DNA of 64,000 bases from Aliihoeflea aestuarii (GCF_024105665.1 NZ_JAAAMK010000002.1:605448-669447), one strand, 5' to 3'; positions 27,612 through 36,508 are shown, counted from the stretch's first letter. Numbers and translations are program-made. The notes: a model not told the origin generated them from the sequence alone.

Positions 27612-27644
27612 AAAAAAGCCTTCCGTTCGCGCTCACGGGAACGG
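27612..27644 (-). terminator. Candidate terminator of the PotC-like gene (minus strand)
   Basis: CCGTTC (27623-27628) pairs with GAACGG (27639-27644). Read on the minus strand, the stem is followed five bases later by six Ts (27617-27612). It lies in the convergent gap after the ABC permease gene. Confidence 0.45.
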
Positions 27645-27694
27645 TCCGCTTCCGGCCAAGTCAAATTCGGGCAGATGTAATTTCTTAAAGGTTC

Positions 27695-28489
27695 TCAGCT
27701 CTTGCCGACGGCCTTGTTGAGGCCCATCGTGCGCTCCACGATCAGGACCACCGCAACAGTGCCAAGGATCAGGAATACCGAAGCGGCGGCGACGAGCGGA
27801 TCGGCGCGCGTATCTACATAGCGGTAGAGTTCGACAGGCAACGTGGTGATGCGTGGGCCGACGACGAAGAGCGAGATGACAACCTCATCGAACGAGACGA
27901 GGAACGCCAGCGCGGCGGCCGCCACGATTCCCGGCGTCATCAGTGGCAGTGTCACACGCCGAAACACCGTAAACGGCGTTGCGCCGAGACTAGAAGCGGC
28001 TTCCTCCACCTGATGCGGCAATGTCGAAAGGGCGGTCGCCAGCACGCGCAGCGCGTAGGGCAAGGTAACGACCAGATGGGCAAGGACGAGCCCGGGAAAG
28101 GTTGAGATGAGCCCGACGCCGACGAAGACGATCAGGATCGCAAGGCCAAGCACAATCGAGGGCAGAAGCAGCGGCGCGGTGAACAACGCGAACAGCGCCT
28201 CGCGGCCAAAGAAGTCCATTCGGGCGATGGCGTAGGCTGCCGGAATCGCGATGACCAGAGACAGGATCGTCACGACCGACGCGAGACCGAGGCTCGTCCA
28301 CAATGCATTGATCAGTACCCGGTTCTGCGGCAGCGCTTCATACCAGCGCAAGCTCCAGGATGATGGCGGGAACGACATAAAGCTGTCGCCCGAAAAGCTC
28401 ATCGGGAAGACAAGAAGCACTGGTGCCAGCAGGAAAATGAACAGCAGGCCGACGACGATGGTGAAAGGAATCGAGTTCTTCTGTTCCAT
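27695..28489 (-). CDS. ABC transporter permease (PotC-like, spermidine/putrescine-type family)
   Basis: Inner-membrane permease of 264 residues with six hydrophobic segments. The coupling motif is EEAASSLGATPFTVFRRVTLPLM, typical of the PotC/binding-protein-dependent class. Distance to the partner permease is three bases. It is the last gene of the operon binding protein, ATPase, permease, permease. Polyamine-type transporters also carry opines, phosphonates and other cations; the ligand is undetermined. Confidence 0.9.
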   Translation of the reverse strand: MEQKNSIPFTIVVGLLFIFLLAPVLLVFPMSFSGDSFMSFPPSSWSLRWYEALPQNRVLINALWTSLGLASVVTILSLVIAIPAAYAIARMDFFGREALFALFTAPLLLPSIVLGLAILIVFVGVGLISTFPGLVLAHLVVTLPYALRVLATALSTLPHQVEEAASSLGATPFTVFRRVTLPLMTPGIVAAAALAFLVSFDEVVISLFVVGPRITTLPVELYRYVDTRADPLVAAASVFLILGTVAVVLIVERTMGLNKAVGKS

Positions 28490-28492
28490 CGA

Positions 28493-29374
28493 TCAATCCA
28501 ATGCCTTGACGATACGCGAATAGACGACGAGCGCCGCGCCGAAGATGACGAGAACGAGCATCGAGAGCGAAGCGGCGAGCGGCCAGTTCAACAGCACGAT
28601 CGACTGGTCGTAGATTTCGGTCGCGAGCAGGAAGACCCGACCGCCGCCGAGAAGCTTCGGTGTGACAAAGGACGAGATCGACAGAACGAAAACCAGAAGA
28701 CAGCCAAGCGCAATGCCCGGCGCAGTCAGCGGAATGGTGACGCGCCGGAGTGTGGTGAATCTCTTCGCGCCGAGCGATTGCGCCGCTTCTTCCAGCCGCG
28801 GATCGAGCCGCCCGAAACCGGCCATCAGCGACAGGATCATATAGGGCATCAGGATTTCGATAAGGCCGACGACAACGCCGAAATTGTTGAAGATCAGACG
28901 GGCGGGTCGCTCGACCAGACCCGTACTCATCAGGAAGGCGTTGATGAGACCCTGATCCCCCAGGATGATGACCCATCCATATGTGCGCACGACGGCACTG
29001 ACCAGCAGCGGCGAGATCACCATCAAAGTCAGGATACTACGCCATTTCGGGTCTGCGCGATGGATGAAGAGCGCTATCGGATAAGACAGGATCAGCGTCA
29101 CGATCGTGATGATCGAGCACAGGTAGATCGAGTTCCAAACGAGCTCCAGATAAAAGCCGTCCGTCATCACATCGATGTAGGTTTGCAGCGTCAGCGTCTC
29201 GCGGATCGCGCCGCCCGCAACGGGTTCGTTGAGGCTCATGCGCAGAAGGCTGAAGGTCGGCCAAAGAAACGAGATCGCATTAACGAGCAGAATCGGAAGA
29301 ATGAGGATCGGGACGAGTTGGCGTCCGTTCAGCCTGAACGGCGACCGTGCCGGCTCGGCTTGCGCGGCGTTCAT
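28493..29374 (-). CDS. ABC transporter permease (PotB-like)
   Basis: First permease of the same importer, 293 residues, with about six hydrophobic segments and the coupling loop EEAAQSLGAKRFTTLRRVTIP. Its start overlaps the ATPase stop by four bases (29371-29374), implying translational coupling. It forms a heterodimer with the PotC-like protein. Confidence 0.9.
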   Translation of the reverse strand: MNAAQAEPARSPFRLNGRQLVPILILPILLVNAISFLWPTFSLLRMSLNEPVAGGAIRETLTLQTYIDVMTDGFYLELVWNSIYLCSIITIVTLILSYPIALFIHRADPKWRSILTLMVISPLLVSAVVRTYGWVIILGDQGLINAFLMSTGLVERPARLIFNNFGVVVGLIEILMPYMILSLMAGFGRLDPRLEEAAQSLGAKRFTTLRRVTIPLTAPGIALGCLLVFVLSISSFVTPKLLGGGRVFLLATEIYDQSIVLLNWPLAASLSMLVLVIFGAALVVYSRIVKALD

Positions 29375-30486
29375 GCCTGGGCTCCGAACACGATCGTGTC
29401 GTCCGGCGACCAGCGCAGTTCGACCTCGTCTCCGTGCGAAAAGGTGCGGCTGTGGCCGCCCGTCGCGGTTTCCACCGCAAGTGTGACGCCGTCGGTGAGT
29501 TCGACGGAATATTCGAGGATGTCGCCGACATAGGTTGCGCGCGCGATCGTTCCATGCGCCACATTGCGGCCGTCGGAAGGAGTTCCGCGCTTCACCATTT
29601 CAATGCGATGTGGACGGATCATCATCGTGACGTCGCCGCTTTCGCCGACATTCCGGGTCGTCTTGAATGTGCGCTCGGCGACGGTGATGGTGGAGTTGTC
29701 TCTCATCTGGCCGGGCAGCTTATTGATGCGCCCGACGAATTCGGCGACGAAAGGCGTCGCGGGCCGCTCATAGATATCCTGAGGCGTACCGATCTGTGCC
29801 AGCCGCCCCTTGTCCATGACGGCGATACGGTCGCACATCGACAGCGCCTCGACCTGATCATGGGTGACGAAGACACTGGTGATGCCGAGCCTCTGCTGGA
29901 TGTCGCGGATTTCCACGCGCATCTGGTCGCGCAGCTTGGCATCGAGGTTGGATAGCGGCTCGTCGAGAAGCAGGATGCTCGGCTCGATGACGAGCGCGCG
30001 CGCCAGAGCCACACGCTGCTGCTGACCGCCTGACAGTTCGCGCGGGCGGCGTTGAGCAAGATGGCCGAGTTGGACAAGTTCGAGCGCCTTGGCAACACGC
30101 GCCTTGAGCTGATCCCTGGCGATGCCGCGCATTTCGAGCCCGAAGGCCACATTGCGCTCGACGCTCATGTGCGGAAAAAGGGCATAGCTCTGGAAGACAA
30201 GGCCCATGTCCCGGTCGTGGGCGGGCAACGACTGGATTTCGCGCCCGTCCACCAGAATGCGCCCGGATGTCGCCGAAGAAAGGCCGGCGATCATACGCAA
30301 GGTTGTCGTCTTGCCGCAACCGGATGGTCCGAGGAGTGCAATCAGTTCGCCGCGCCTGACCGAAACATTCAGATCCTCGACCGCTTGGAAATCGCCGAAG
30401 CTCTTTTGAAGGTGGTCGAGCAGAAGATGCGCGTCCCCTTCTTCTGCGCCGGGTGCTTGCGTGGCGACGGGACTGGTTGCGAGCAT
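29371..30486 (-). CDS. ABC transporter ATP-binding protein (PotA-like)
   Basis: A 371-residue ATPase. Walker A is GPSGCGKTT, the signature LSGGQQQR, Walker B ILLLDEPLSNLD and the H-loop FVTHDQVE. A C-terminal TOBE domain (from about residue 280) is typical of PotA/FbpC-type proteins. The start at 30486 (MLATSPVATQ) is supported by CAGGAGAAT upstream; 33 more in-frame codons are rejected. A gap of about 154 bases containing a perfect hairpin separates it from the binding-protein gene. Confidence 0.92.
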   Translation of the reverse strand: MLATSPVATQAPGAEEGDAHLLLDHLQKSFGDFQAVEDLNVSVRRGELIALLGPSGCGKTTTLRMIAGLSSATSGRILVDGREIQSLPAHDRDMGLVFQSYALFPHMSVERNVAFGLEMRGIARDQLKARVAKALELVQLGHLAQRRPRELSGGQQQRVALARALVIEPSILLLDEPLSNLDAKLRDQMRVEIRDIQQRLGITSVFVTHDQVEALSMCDRIAVMDKGRLAQIGTPQDIYERPATPFVAEFVGRINKLPGQMRDNSTITVAERTFKTTRNVGESGDVTMMIRPHRIEMVKRGTPSDGRNVAHGTIARATYVGDILEYSVELTDGVTLAVETATGGHSRTFSHGDEVELRWSPDDTIVFGAQA

Positions 30487-30601
30487 ATAGATTCTCCTGC
30501 CTGTGCGGCTTCGTAACGATCTGCTCTGTGGCGGACCGTTCGGCCTTCGGGCTTGCCTCCTGCACGAGTGCCGGCAGGCTATCACGTCGGGATGAGGAAG
30601 A

Positions 30602-30631
30602 GCATATCGCAGGCACGAACCTGCGATATGC
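30602..30631 (-). other. Perfect intercistronic hairpin after the PotD-like gene
   Basis: GCATATCGCAGG (30602-30613) and CCTGCGATATGC (30620-30631) make a 12-bp stem with a six-base loop, ten bases downstream of the binding-protein stop on the minus strand. No U-run follows. It is comparable with the hairpins at 16336 and 25745. Confidence 0.6.
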
Positions 30632-30640
30632 AGTCGTATC

Positions 30641-31696
30641 CTAGCGGCTGCGCGGAATGATCTCGCGGCGCCAGCGCTCGGTCAGCGCCTCACGGAACTG
30701 TGCAACCTCAAGCCAGTTGATATCTATCATCGTTTCCATGCGCTCAGGGGTGGCGGCCGTGCGATCGAGGGCTTCAGTCGACGGCTCGGATTTTTCGTTG
30801 GTGGGCGCGTAGAACATGCGCTCGGTAAAGAGGGCTTGCGCCTCCGGCGACAACGCGAAGTTCATGAAGGTCTTGGCGGCTTCCTCGTTGGCGCTGCCCT
30901 CGACCGTGCCGATCACGTTAATCTGGTACACTGATCCTTCGGAAGGGATGACGACGCCCATCGAACCGTTCGACTGATCCGAGAATATCTGGCCGCGCGC
31001 ATTCCAGCCGATACCGATATCAGCCTGTGCGTTCATGATCGGCTGGTAGGGATCGGGCGTCGGCTCCCAGGTTTGAACGAGCGGCGCGAGTTCGGCCATC
31101 TTCTCCACGCCCGCATCGAGCCCGTCCAGGTAGGATTCTCCCCCGGCAAGCTGGTTCGCAATGATCGTCAAGGCGACGCCCTGAATGTCAGGTGCGGCTG
31201 GAATGATCACACGTCCTTCGCGCGCGGGGTCCCAGAGGGCTTCCCAACTGGTCGGCGCCTCGCTGATGGCGCCGGTGTTGTAAAGAAGAACGAGATTGTC
31301 GAATGTGACGGCAGCCGCGTTCACGCCTTCGGTGAAGGCGGTGTCGTAGAGATCGTTGAGATTGGTGACAGCGTCACGGTCGAGTTCGGCAAGCAGGCCT
31401 TCATCGGTGGCGGCCTTGGCGACCGAGACATCGAAAATTACGACATCGACCTGCGGGGCTGAGCGCTGCGCACGCAATGTGCCGAGCGTGGCTGCCGAAT
31501 TCGCCATCGGGTAGTAGTTTACCGTGATGTCGGGATATGCCTCTTCAAACGCGGCGATGACGGTATCCATGTATTCGGTCTGGAATATGCCGTCATAGGA
31601 CGCGATCGTTACTTCTCCTGACTGTGCCTGTGCGGCGTTGAGGGACTGCATAAAGGCCAGGGCGGCGATGCCGCCCATCAATAGTTTCGTTTTCAT
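30641..31696 (-). CDS. ABC transporter substrate-binding protein (PotD/extracellular family 1-like)
   Basis: Periplasmic receptor of 351 residues. The signal peptide is MKTKLLMGGIAALAFMQSLN, ending in AQA; the mature start is QSGEVTIASYDGIFQTEY, typical of polyamine/opine-type binding proteins. The start at 31696 is backed by GGGAGAG seven bases upstream; much longer in-frame readings to 32095 cover the RraA-like gene and are rejected. A 113-base gap separates it from the RraA-like gene upstream in transcription, where a second promoter could lie. Confidence 0.9.
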   Translation of the reverse strand: MKTKLLMGGIAALAFMQSLNAAQAQSGEVTIASYDGIFQTEYMDTVIAAFEEAYPDITVNYYPMANSAATLGTLRAQRSAPQVDVVIFDVSVAKAATDEGLLAELDRDAVTNLNDLYDTAFTEGVNAAAVTFDNLVLLYNTGAISEAPTSWEALWDPAREGRVIIPAAPDIQGVALTIIANQLAGGESYLDGLDAGVEKMAELAPLVQTWEPTPDPYQPIMNAQADIGIGWNARGQIFSDQSNGSMGVVIPSEGSVYQINVIGTVEGSANEEAAKTFMNFALSPEAQALFTERMFYAPTNEKSEPSTEALDRTAATPERMETMIDINWLEVAQFREALTERWRREIIPRSR

Positions 31697-31809
31697 GCGC
31701 ACTCTCCCGTTGTTGATTTTTGTTTCCCCTAAGGCGGCGCCATCCGGCCCACCTTCCATTTTTGTTGTCGAAGCCTGAGTTCCGAATCCGGCGATTTTTG
31801 CTGCGCCGG

Positions 31810-32478
31810 TCAGCCTGTTGCGTTTGCCGCCACGATCTTGTCGGTCGCACCGGAGATCACGGGAAGCTTTTCTCCATTTCGAAGGCGTTCCAGAAGCGTG
31901 ATCTCCCGCTCCTGCATGGCGATGGCGCGTTCGGCGATCGAACGGGCTTGAGCAGGCTTCAGAACCAGGACGCCGGATTCGTCGGCAAGAATCGCATCGC
32001 CCGGCTCGACGGTCTGACCGCCGACGCTGACCGGCACGTTGAACGCACCTTCGAGGCCCAGAAGCTTGGTGGTGATCGGCGACGGGCCGGCGCACCAGAG
32101 CGGCATCTCGACCTTGCGCACTTCCGAGAAATCGGTCGCGGGTCCGTCGATCACCCCACCTTTGATACCCGCAAGCTTGGCCGCGTGGGTGACGACGCCT
32201 CCCCAGCAGGCATGGCGCGTGTCTCCACAGCGATCGATGACCAGAAAATCGCCGGGTCGCACCAACGACAGGACGTGGTGCAAAAGGGTGGAATCGGCTC
32301 CGGGAATGCGAAGGGTTACCGCCGTGCCGGCAACCCGTTTTTCAGGCAGGACCGCGCGCAGGCGCGGATCGACGAAGCCTGAATGAAGGATATGGCCGAC
32401 CGTTGCGGTCTCGACCTTTTCCAAAAGGTCGATCGTCTCTGCGGGAATCTGTGGGGGAAGTTCATTGATGACGAACAT
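31810..32478 (-). CDS. RraA-like / HMG-aldolase-family protein
   Basis: A 222-residue protein of the RraA-like fold, which includes 4-hydroxy-4-methyl-2-oxoglutarate aldolases, oxaloacetate decarboxylases and RNase E regulators. The core GGVVTHAAKLAGIKGGVIDG is clear. The following metal/substrate motif normally reads RDxxE; here it is TDFSE, so the arginine is replaced by threonine while D and E remain. This weakens an aldolase assignment. ATG 32478 is used; the reading frame can be extended six codons to TTG 32496. It lies 14 bases after the nitrilase-type gene, suggesting a shared catabolic route. Confidence 0.72.
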   Translation of the reverse strand: MFVINELPPQIPAETIDLLEKVETATVGHILHSGFVDPRLRAVLPEKRVAGTAVTLRIPGADSTLLHHVLSLVRPGDFLVIDRCGDTRHACWGGVVTHAAKLAGIKGGVIDGPATDFSEVRKVEMPLWCAGPSPITTKLLGLEGAFNVPVSVGGQTVEPGDAILADESGVLVLKPAQARSIAERAIAMQEREITLLERLRNGEKLPVISGATDKIVAANATG

Positions 32479-32492
32479 GATGCTGACTGCTC

Positions 32493-33293
32493 TCAAAGAA
32501 CGTGGTGGTTAGCGACGGGAAGGTTTTGACGGACCGTTTCCAGGTAGGGGAAATCGAGCCGCGCGACGGCAAGACCGACCTGATCGCCGGCCTGCGCGAT
32601 CACATGCCCCCACGGATTGACGGCCATCGTGTGGCCGTAGCAGGCCTTCTTGCCATCCGCATGCGTGCCGAACTGACCAGTCGCAAGGAAATAGGTCTGC
32701 GTTTCGACTGCGCGTGCGCGAGCCAGAAGCTCCCAGTGATCCTTGCCCGTCATCAGCGTAAAGGCTGCGGGAAGCATGATGACTTCAGCACCCTTGTCGC
32801 GCAGTGCCTGGAACAGTTCAGGGAAACGGATGTCGTAGCAAATGGAACATCCCACAGTGCGTCCGTCGACCTCATAGGTCACCACATCCTCGCCGCGGGC
32901 GATCGTCTCGCTCTCGCGGTGGCGCGCTCCGCCGGGAACGTCGACATCGAAAAGATGGATCTTGCGGTAGCGGGCAACCTCGTCGCCGGACCGGTTAAAC
33001 ACGACGGTGGTGTTGTAGAAAGAATTTCCATCCTTCTCGACGATGGAGCCGCCGTGGACGTAGTAGCCGTGCTCGGCCGCCTTCGCCTTCATGAGCGCAT
33101 ATGCGTCACCATCGGGGAACGTCTCGGCGCTGGCGTGGAATTCATCGGGGCTGTTGCCGAGCAAGGCCCAGTATTCCGGGAGGACGACGATGTCCGGTTT
33201 TTCCTGGGCTGCCTCGTCAAAAAGTCGGGCCGCGTCGGCAAGATTTCCAGCCTTATCGCCCTGGCTGTTCATCTGGATTTGGACGATCTTCAT
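32493..33293 (-). CDS. Carbon-nitrogen hydrolase (nitrilase superfamily amidase)
   Basis: Cytosolic amidohydrolase of 266 residues with the full catalytic triad: E40 (VLPEYW), K111 (YRKIHLFD) and C152 (CSICYDIRFPEL). It resembles the Nit/omega-amidase and N-carbamoyl-hydrolase branches, which cleave amide bonds of small linear substrates. The start at 33293 has TGGAGAAAC upstream. It opens an operon with the RraA-like gene and, possibly, the PotD-like transporter, and lies next to a LysR gene whose 3' end carries a palindromic operator candidate. The substrate may be an amide imported by the transporter (inference). Confidence 0.88.
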   Translation of the reverse strand: MKIVQIQMNSQGDKAGNLADAARLFDEAAQEKPDIVVLPEYWALLGNSPDEFHASAETFPDGDAYALMKAKAAEHGYYVHGGSIVEKDGNSFYNTTVVFNRSGDEVARYRKIHLFDVDVPGGARHRESETIARGEDVVTYEVDGRTVGCSICYDIRFPELFQALRDKGAEVIMLPAAFTLMTGKDHWELLARARAVETQTYFLATGQFGTHADGKKACYGHTMAVNPWGHVIAQAGDQVGLAVARLDFPYLETVRQNLPVANHHVL

Positions 33294-33376
33294 GTTTCTC
33301 CATCCCATGAGGTTCCGTATCGGCAGGAGGGTGATGCAGGATGATGCGGTCTGTCCAACGCGAAATTTTTTTCCAA

Positions 33377-33399
33377 ATCTACAAAATAAATTTGTAGAT
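33377..33399. promoter_or_regulatory. Perfect inverted repeat, candidate LysR operator
   Basis: ATCTACAAA (33377-33385) and TTTGTAGAT (33391-33399) form a 9-bp perfect inverted repeat with a five-base spacer in a locally AT-rich stretch. It contains the T-N11-A pattern of LysR-type sites and lies 84 bp upstream of the nitrilase start, touching the lysR stop codon. Confidence 0.55.
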
Positions 33400-34325
33400 C
33401 ATGTTGGGTTGCCGGCCTTTTCCATAAAGTTTTTCTTTTTATCCACGTAGTTCGCTGCAACCTCCACAGCCATCATGGCGATGCTGCCGGGCAGGATGGA
33501 ATGACCGTCGTCTACATAGGATGCGTGAACGAGAAGGGGCGGAAAATCCGGCGTCACGTCGAGAATCTCGAGCCCCTTTGCAGCCGCCTCTTCCTCGATG
33601 AGTACAGTGGGCAGGGCGGCCACTCCGATACCGTCGCGCGCCAGCCTTACCTTGGTTGCAAGCGAGTTCGATTCGAATACGAGAGGCGTTTCGGCGCCGG
33701 CTGCCAGAAGAAGCCTTGCCAGCCAGGCATGCGGCTTGGAGCCGGCAGGAAACGAGATGATCGGATGCGCCGCGAGTTCCCTTATGGTCACAGGTCGCCC
33801 ACCCAGCCCGTAGACCGGCGAAGCGACCCATGAGCAGCGATAGCGACACAGCTCCAGATTGAGGATATTCTGGCCGATGACCGGCCCCATCAGAAGGCCG
33901 ATGTCCAGTTCGTTTCGCAGCAGCATGTCATTGATGGCGAGGCTGGTGTCGACATAAAGCTCGAAGCGCACATTCGGATAGCGCAGGCGCGCCATATCGA
34001 TCAATTCGACCAGCCAACTCAGCGAGATCGTGTCGATCACCCCGAGCCGCAAGGTGCCGCGCTGGCTTTCCGGATTCGAAACTTCCGCCACGAAATTGCG
34101 CACCAGGGACACGATCGTCTGTGCGCGTTCCTGGGCCTTTATGCCATGCGACGTAAGCTGGACGCTACGGCCCTCGCGTTCGAACAGACGAACGCCCAGC
34201 TCATCCTCGAGGCTGGCGATCCGCGCCGAGACAGCGGCCTGCGTGATGTTCAGCTTATCGGCCGCCGCCGAGAAGCTCTTCAGGCGAGCGACCCACAGGA
34301 AGGTTTCGAGAAACTTGAGGTTCAT
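33399..34325 (-). CDS. LysR family transcriptional regulator
   Basis: A 308-residue regulator with a standard N-terminal helix-turn-helix (FLETFLWVARLKSFSAAADK, then ITQAAVSARIASLEDELG) and a LysR substrate-binding domain. Unusually for LysR genes it is codirectional with, and directly upstream of, the operon it probably controls. The palindromic site at 33377-33399 lies right after its stop. Confidence 0.9.
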   Translation of the reverse strand: MNLKFLETFLWVARLKSFSAAADKLNITQAAVSARIASLEDELGVRLFEREGRSVQLTSHGIKAQERAQTIVSLVRNFVAEVSNPESQRGTLRLGVIDTISLSWLVELIDMARLRYPNVRFELYVDTSLAINDMLLRNELDIGLLMGPVIGQNILNLELCRYRCSWVASPVYGLGGRPVTIRELAAHPIISFPAGSKPHAWLARLLLAAGAETPLVFESNSLATKVRLARDGIGVAALPTVLIEEEAAAKGLEILDVTPDFPPLLVHASYVDDGHSILPGSIAMMAVEVAANYVDKKKNFMEKAGNPT

Positions 34326-34699
34326 AGGTGCGGCTGTGACCGAATAATCGTCTCATGTGCCGTTCTGCGCATGAGCCTGATAAAAGGCTTCGAGTGACGT
34401 GAACTGGGCATTGGTAGTTTACGCCAACTATGCGGATTTTTTCAGGAATGTTTCACGCTGACGTAATGAATAGAATTTCAAACGGGGAATGATCGAGAGT
34501 GTTACAAAAAGTGCTCCCCCAAATGTCTCATCACAAATAGCAGTTGACCTTTTCGAAATGGCAAAGCGAACAGTCCGCTGTCGGCACGGCTCTGCCGTTG
34601 AGCAGAAGTTAGGAGAACGGCAGGTTCCGGCAGCGACGCGAGTAACTGGAGCGGCGCCGCCTCGATCTCATCCTGACGGAATCCCGCGACTGTCGTAAT
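34326..34699. other. Non-coding stretch with no recognisable element
   Basis: No reading frame longer than about 80 codons with any family resemblance was found. It joins the lysR promoter region to the downstream end of the porin relic and is probably decayed sequence plus the lysR promoter. Confidence 0.4.
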
Positions 34700-35068
34700 T
34701 TAGATCGTGATGACGTTACGCTGCACCATATCCTGAATTTTGAGGTAGTTGGCGCATTCTGCGGCCGGAAAGAGGTCGAGGAGTTTGCCTATGCGCCGCC
34801 AGGTCGCTTCCTTTGTGCGTTCGGCGGCGGCGCGCAGCAGGTTGACCTGGTTGTCGCTGGTCGCGCCAACCTGATAACGAATTTCCCCACCAATGCGCAG
34901 GCACGTTTCCGTTCCTGGTATATAGAAGAAGCCGGCGCCTTATACATCGCAGGTGCGAACGTATTCGACCGGCTCCGGTTCGGCATAAATAATGGCGTCG
35001 GACGCTTGAGCGACCGATGCGATCGCCAGGCCGGATGTAGACCCGATAATAAGTACCTTGAAATTCAT
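34700..35068 (-). pseudogene. Truncated alphaproteobacterial porin (Omp2b/porin_2 family) with in-frame stop
   Basis: Reading from ATG 35068 gives a signal-peptide-like start ([20 protein letters not shown]), then [14 protein letters not shown], then a TAA at 34942-34940. The same frame continues [20 protein letters not shown] and [13 protein letters not shown]. This matches the N-terminal region of rhizobial/Brucella porins, where an aromatic residue usually stands at the stop position. The frame ends for good at 34700, after 122 codons, while intact porins have 300-400 residues. It is a broken outer-membrane porin gene, lacking nearly all of the barrel. Confidence 0.85.
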
Positions 35069-35238
35069 GGCTAACCTCCAGCTAAACCAGTTGAATTGTG
35101 ATTGTCGCCGCCTTGTGGATCAGAGCGATGGCTTGGAATGCGGAGAAATTATTCCTTTCTCCGACACAGGCATCCTGCTTTGCGATGCCCATGGCATGGG
35201 CATCGCTGATCTCTCTGTTGTTCGTGACCGCGCTTTAA

Positions 35239-35514
35239 TCAGCGCCCGCCGTTTTCAACCGGGATGGAGACGTTGCTGAGTGGTGGCTGAGCACCCTCAG
35301 TGCGCGTGACGTTACGGGCAGATTCTTCGCCGATCGACGCTGTCGTCAGCGTCTCGTCCACCGTCGAGCCGGTTCGAAAAGCCGGGACGGTGCGGTCGCG
35401 ATTAAGCTCCTCAAGTACGGAGGCGCTGTAATCGCCCACCGTATATGGCGGCTCGGCGAAAGCTGATCCAGTCAATCCAAGTACCAAACAGGAGGCAACA
35501 GTAATGCGTTTCAT
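35239..35514 (-). CDS. Small secreted protein of unknown function
   Basis: A 91-residue protein with a clear Sec signal peptide (MKRITVASCLVLGLTGSAFA) and a hydrophilic mature part of about 71 residues that starts EPPYTVGDYSAS. No cysteine follows the cleavage site, so it is not a lipoprotein. An AGGAGG-like sequence is absent directly upstream; the region reads AAGACTATG. A 17-bp motif shared with the iorA upstream region is found 179-195 bp upstream of the start, suggesting control by the same regulator. No family was recognised. Confidence 0.65.
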   Translation of the reverse strand: MKRITVASCLVLGLTGSAFAEPPYTVGDYSASVLEELNRDRTVPAFRTGSTVDETLTTASIGEESARNVTRTEGAQPPLSNVSIPVENGGR

Positions 35515-35692
35515 AGTCTTTATTCCTTGGTGAATGTTCCCCTCCAGGGGGCGAAACGGATCGGAGGGGATAGAAAGTCGATACTGCACCGTCGATCGAT
35601 GCCAGACGCCTTCAGCGAGGTCGGAATGCAGCCCGTTTCGATAATTGGGATAGACGGCGCTTGTCGCAGGACTGTGCCGCGCGTGTCGCGTA

Positions 35693-35709
35693 CTGTACCG
35701 AATTGTATC
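35693..35709. promoter_or_regulatory. 17-bp motif CTGTANNNAATTGTATC, copy 1
   Basis: CTGTACCGAATTGTATC is identical outside its three central bases to the copy at 42669-42685. Both are followed on the left by CGCG/CGAC-rich sequence and lie about 200 bp upstream of a minus-strand gene. Likely a response-regulator box (inference). Confidence 0.5.
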
Positions 35710-35945
35710 GGTGCAGACGCGAGGGGTGCGACGGGCCGAGTATTGACACGGACTGAGACACTTGAAGCCCGACCGGCCCAGGAAATTTGGCCGCGTTCCT
35801 TCTCGATCTCGAGGCGAAGAGGCCATGATCAGCCGTCCCGGCAGGACATGTTCCGCGGGACTTCGAGTTCGTTAAGCTGGCCAGCCCTGCGCGACAAATC
35901 CGCGAACGATGAGGCGTTGCGCCTCGCGTGGGCCGTCAAACGCAA

Positions 35946-35978
35946 AACCGGGGGCGCCCGACACAGGCGCCCCCGGTT
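35946..35978. terminator. Perfect 13-bp hairpin, terminator-like
   Basis: AACCGGGGGCGCC (35946-35958) and GGCGCCCCCGGTT (35966-35978) pair perfectly around a seven-base loop. On the minus strand it ends in TTTT. It immediately abuts the beta-subunit fragment that starts at 35981, so that coding remnant was probably joined to this terminator by a deletion. Confidence 0.6.
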
Positions 35979-35980
35979 CT

Positions 35981-36508
35981 GTTGACTATCGCCGCCGCCT
36001 TCTTGCAGACAGTCCTCGTGGCCTTGCAGTGTTCGAAGAGGTGTTGCGCATGTCGGATTTCGGCAACGCACCCGAAGGCCGCGCGCATGGCCTTGCCTTT
36101 GCCGGATACAAGGCAAGCAGGGGAGCGGGCGTAGCCGAAGTCTCCGTCGACGACGATACCGGCCGCATTAAAGTGCACCGGTTCTGGGCAGCAGTGGACG
36201 TTGGCACAGTCATCCACCCCGACAATCTGATTGCGCAGGTCGAGGGCGGCATTCTGTTCGGCCTGTCCGGTCTGCTGCGCGAGCGCATCAGCATAAGCGG
36301 TGGGATGGTCGAGCAGTCGAATTTCCACGACTACGATTTGCTGCGCATGGCGGATATCCCCGAAATCACCGTACACGTCATTCCGTCATCGGAATCGCCG
36401 ACCGGCGCGGGCGAACTCGGCGTGCCGATGACAGGGGGAGCGGTATCTAATGCCGTCTTCGCCCTTAACGGTACAAGGCTGCGGCAGATGCCGTTTCAAC
36501 CGGCCTGA
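35981..36508 (+). pseudogene. C-terminal fragment of an isoquinoline 1-oxidoreductase beta-type molybdopterin subunit
   Basis: The frame encodes about 175 residues that align by eye with the last quarter of the intact beta subunit at 39688-41997. Shared blocks include DYRR, AEVSVDDDTGRIKVHRFWAA against AEVTVADDGEITVDRVYCAI, NPD/HPDNLIAQVEGGI and VEQSNFHDYDL against VESNFHDFPM, plus TGAGELGVPM with the active-site glutamate against GGAGEPGIVP. No start codon or N-terminal two thirds is present, so it cannot make a working enzyme. A hairpin terminator follows at 36545. Confidence 0.85.

Noticed and set aside
31697..32095. Extended N-terminus of the PotD-like protein
   Set aside because: It overlaps the RraA-like gene in a different frame; the internal start at 31696 has a ribosome site and a signal peptide.
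34789..34986. Small minus-strand protein in the porin relic region
   Set aside because: It is an out-of-frame reading of the decayed porin; the correct frame is the pseudogene from 35068 to 34700.
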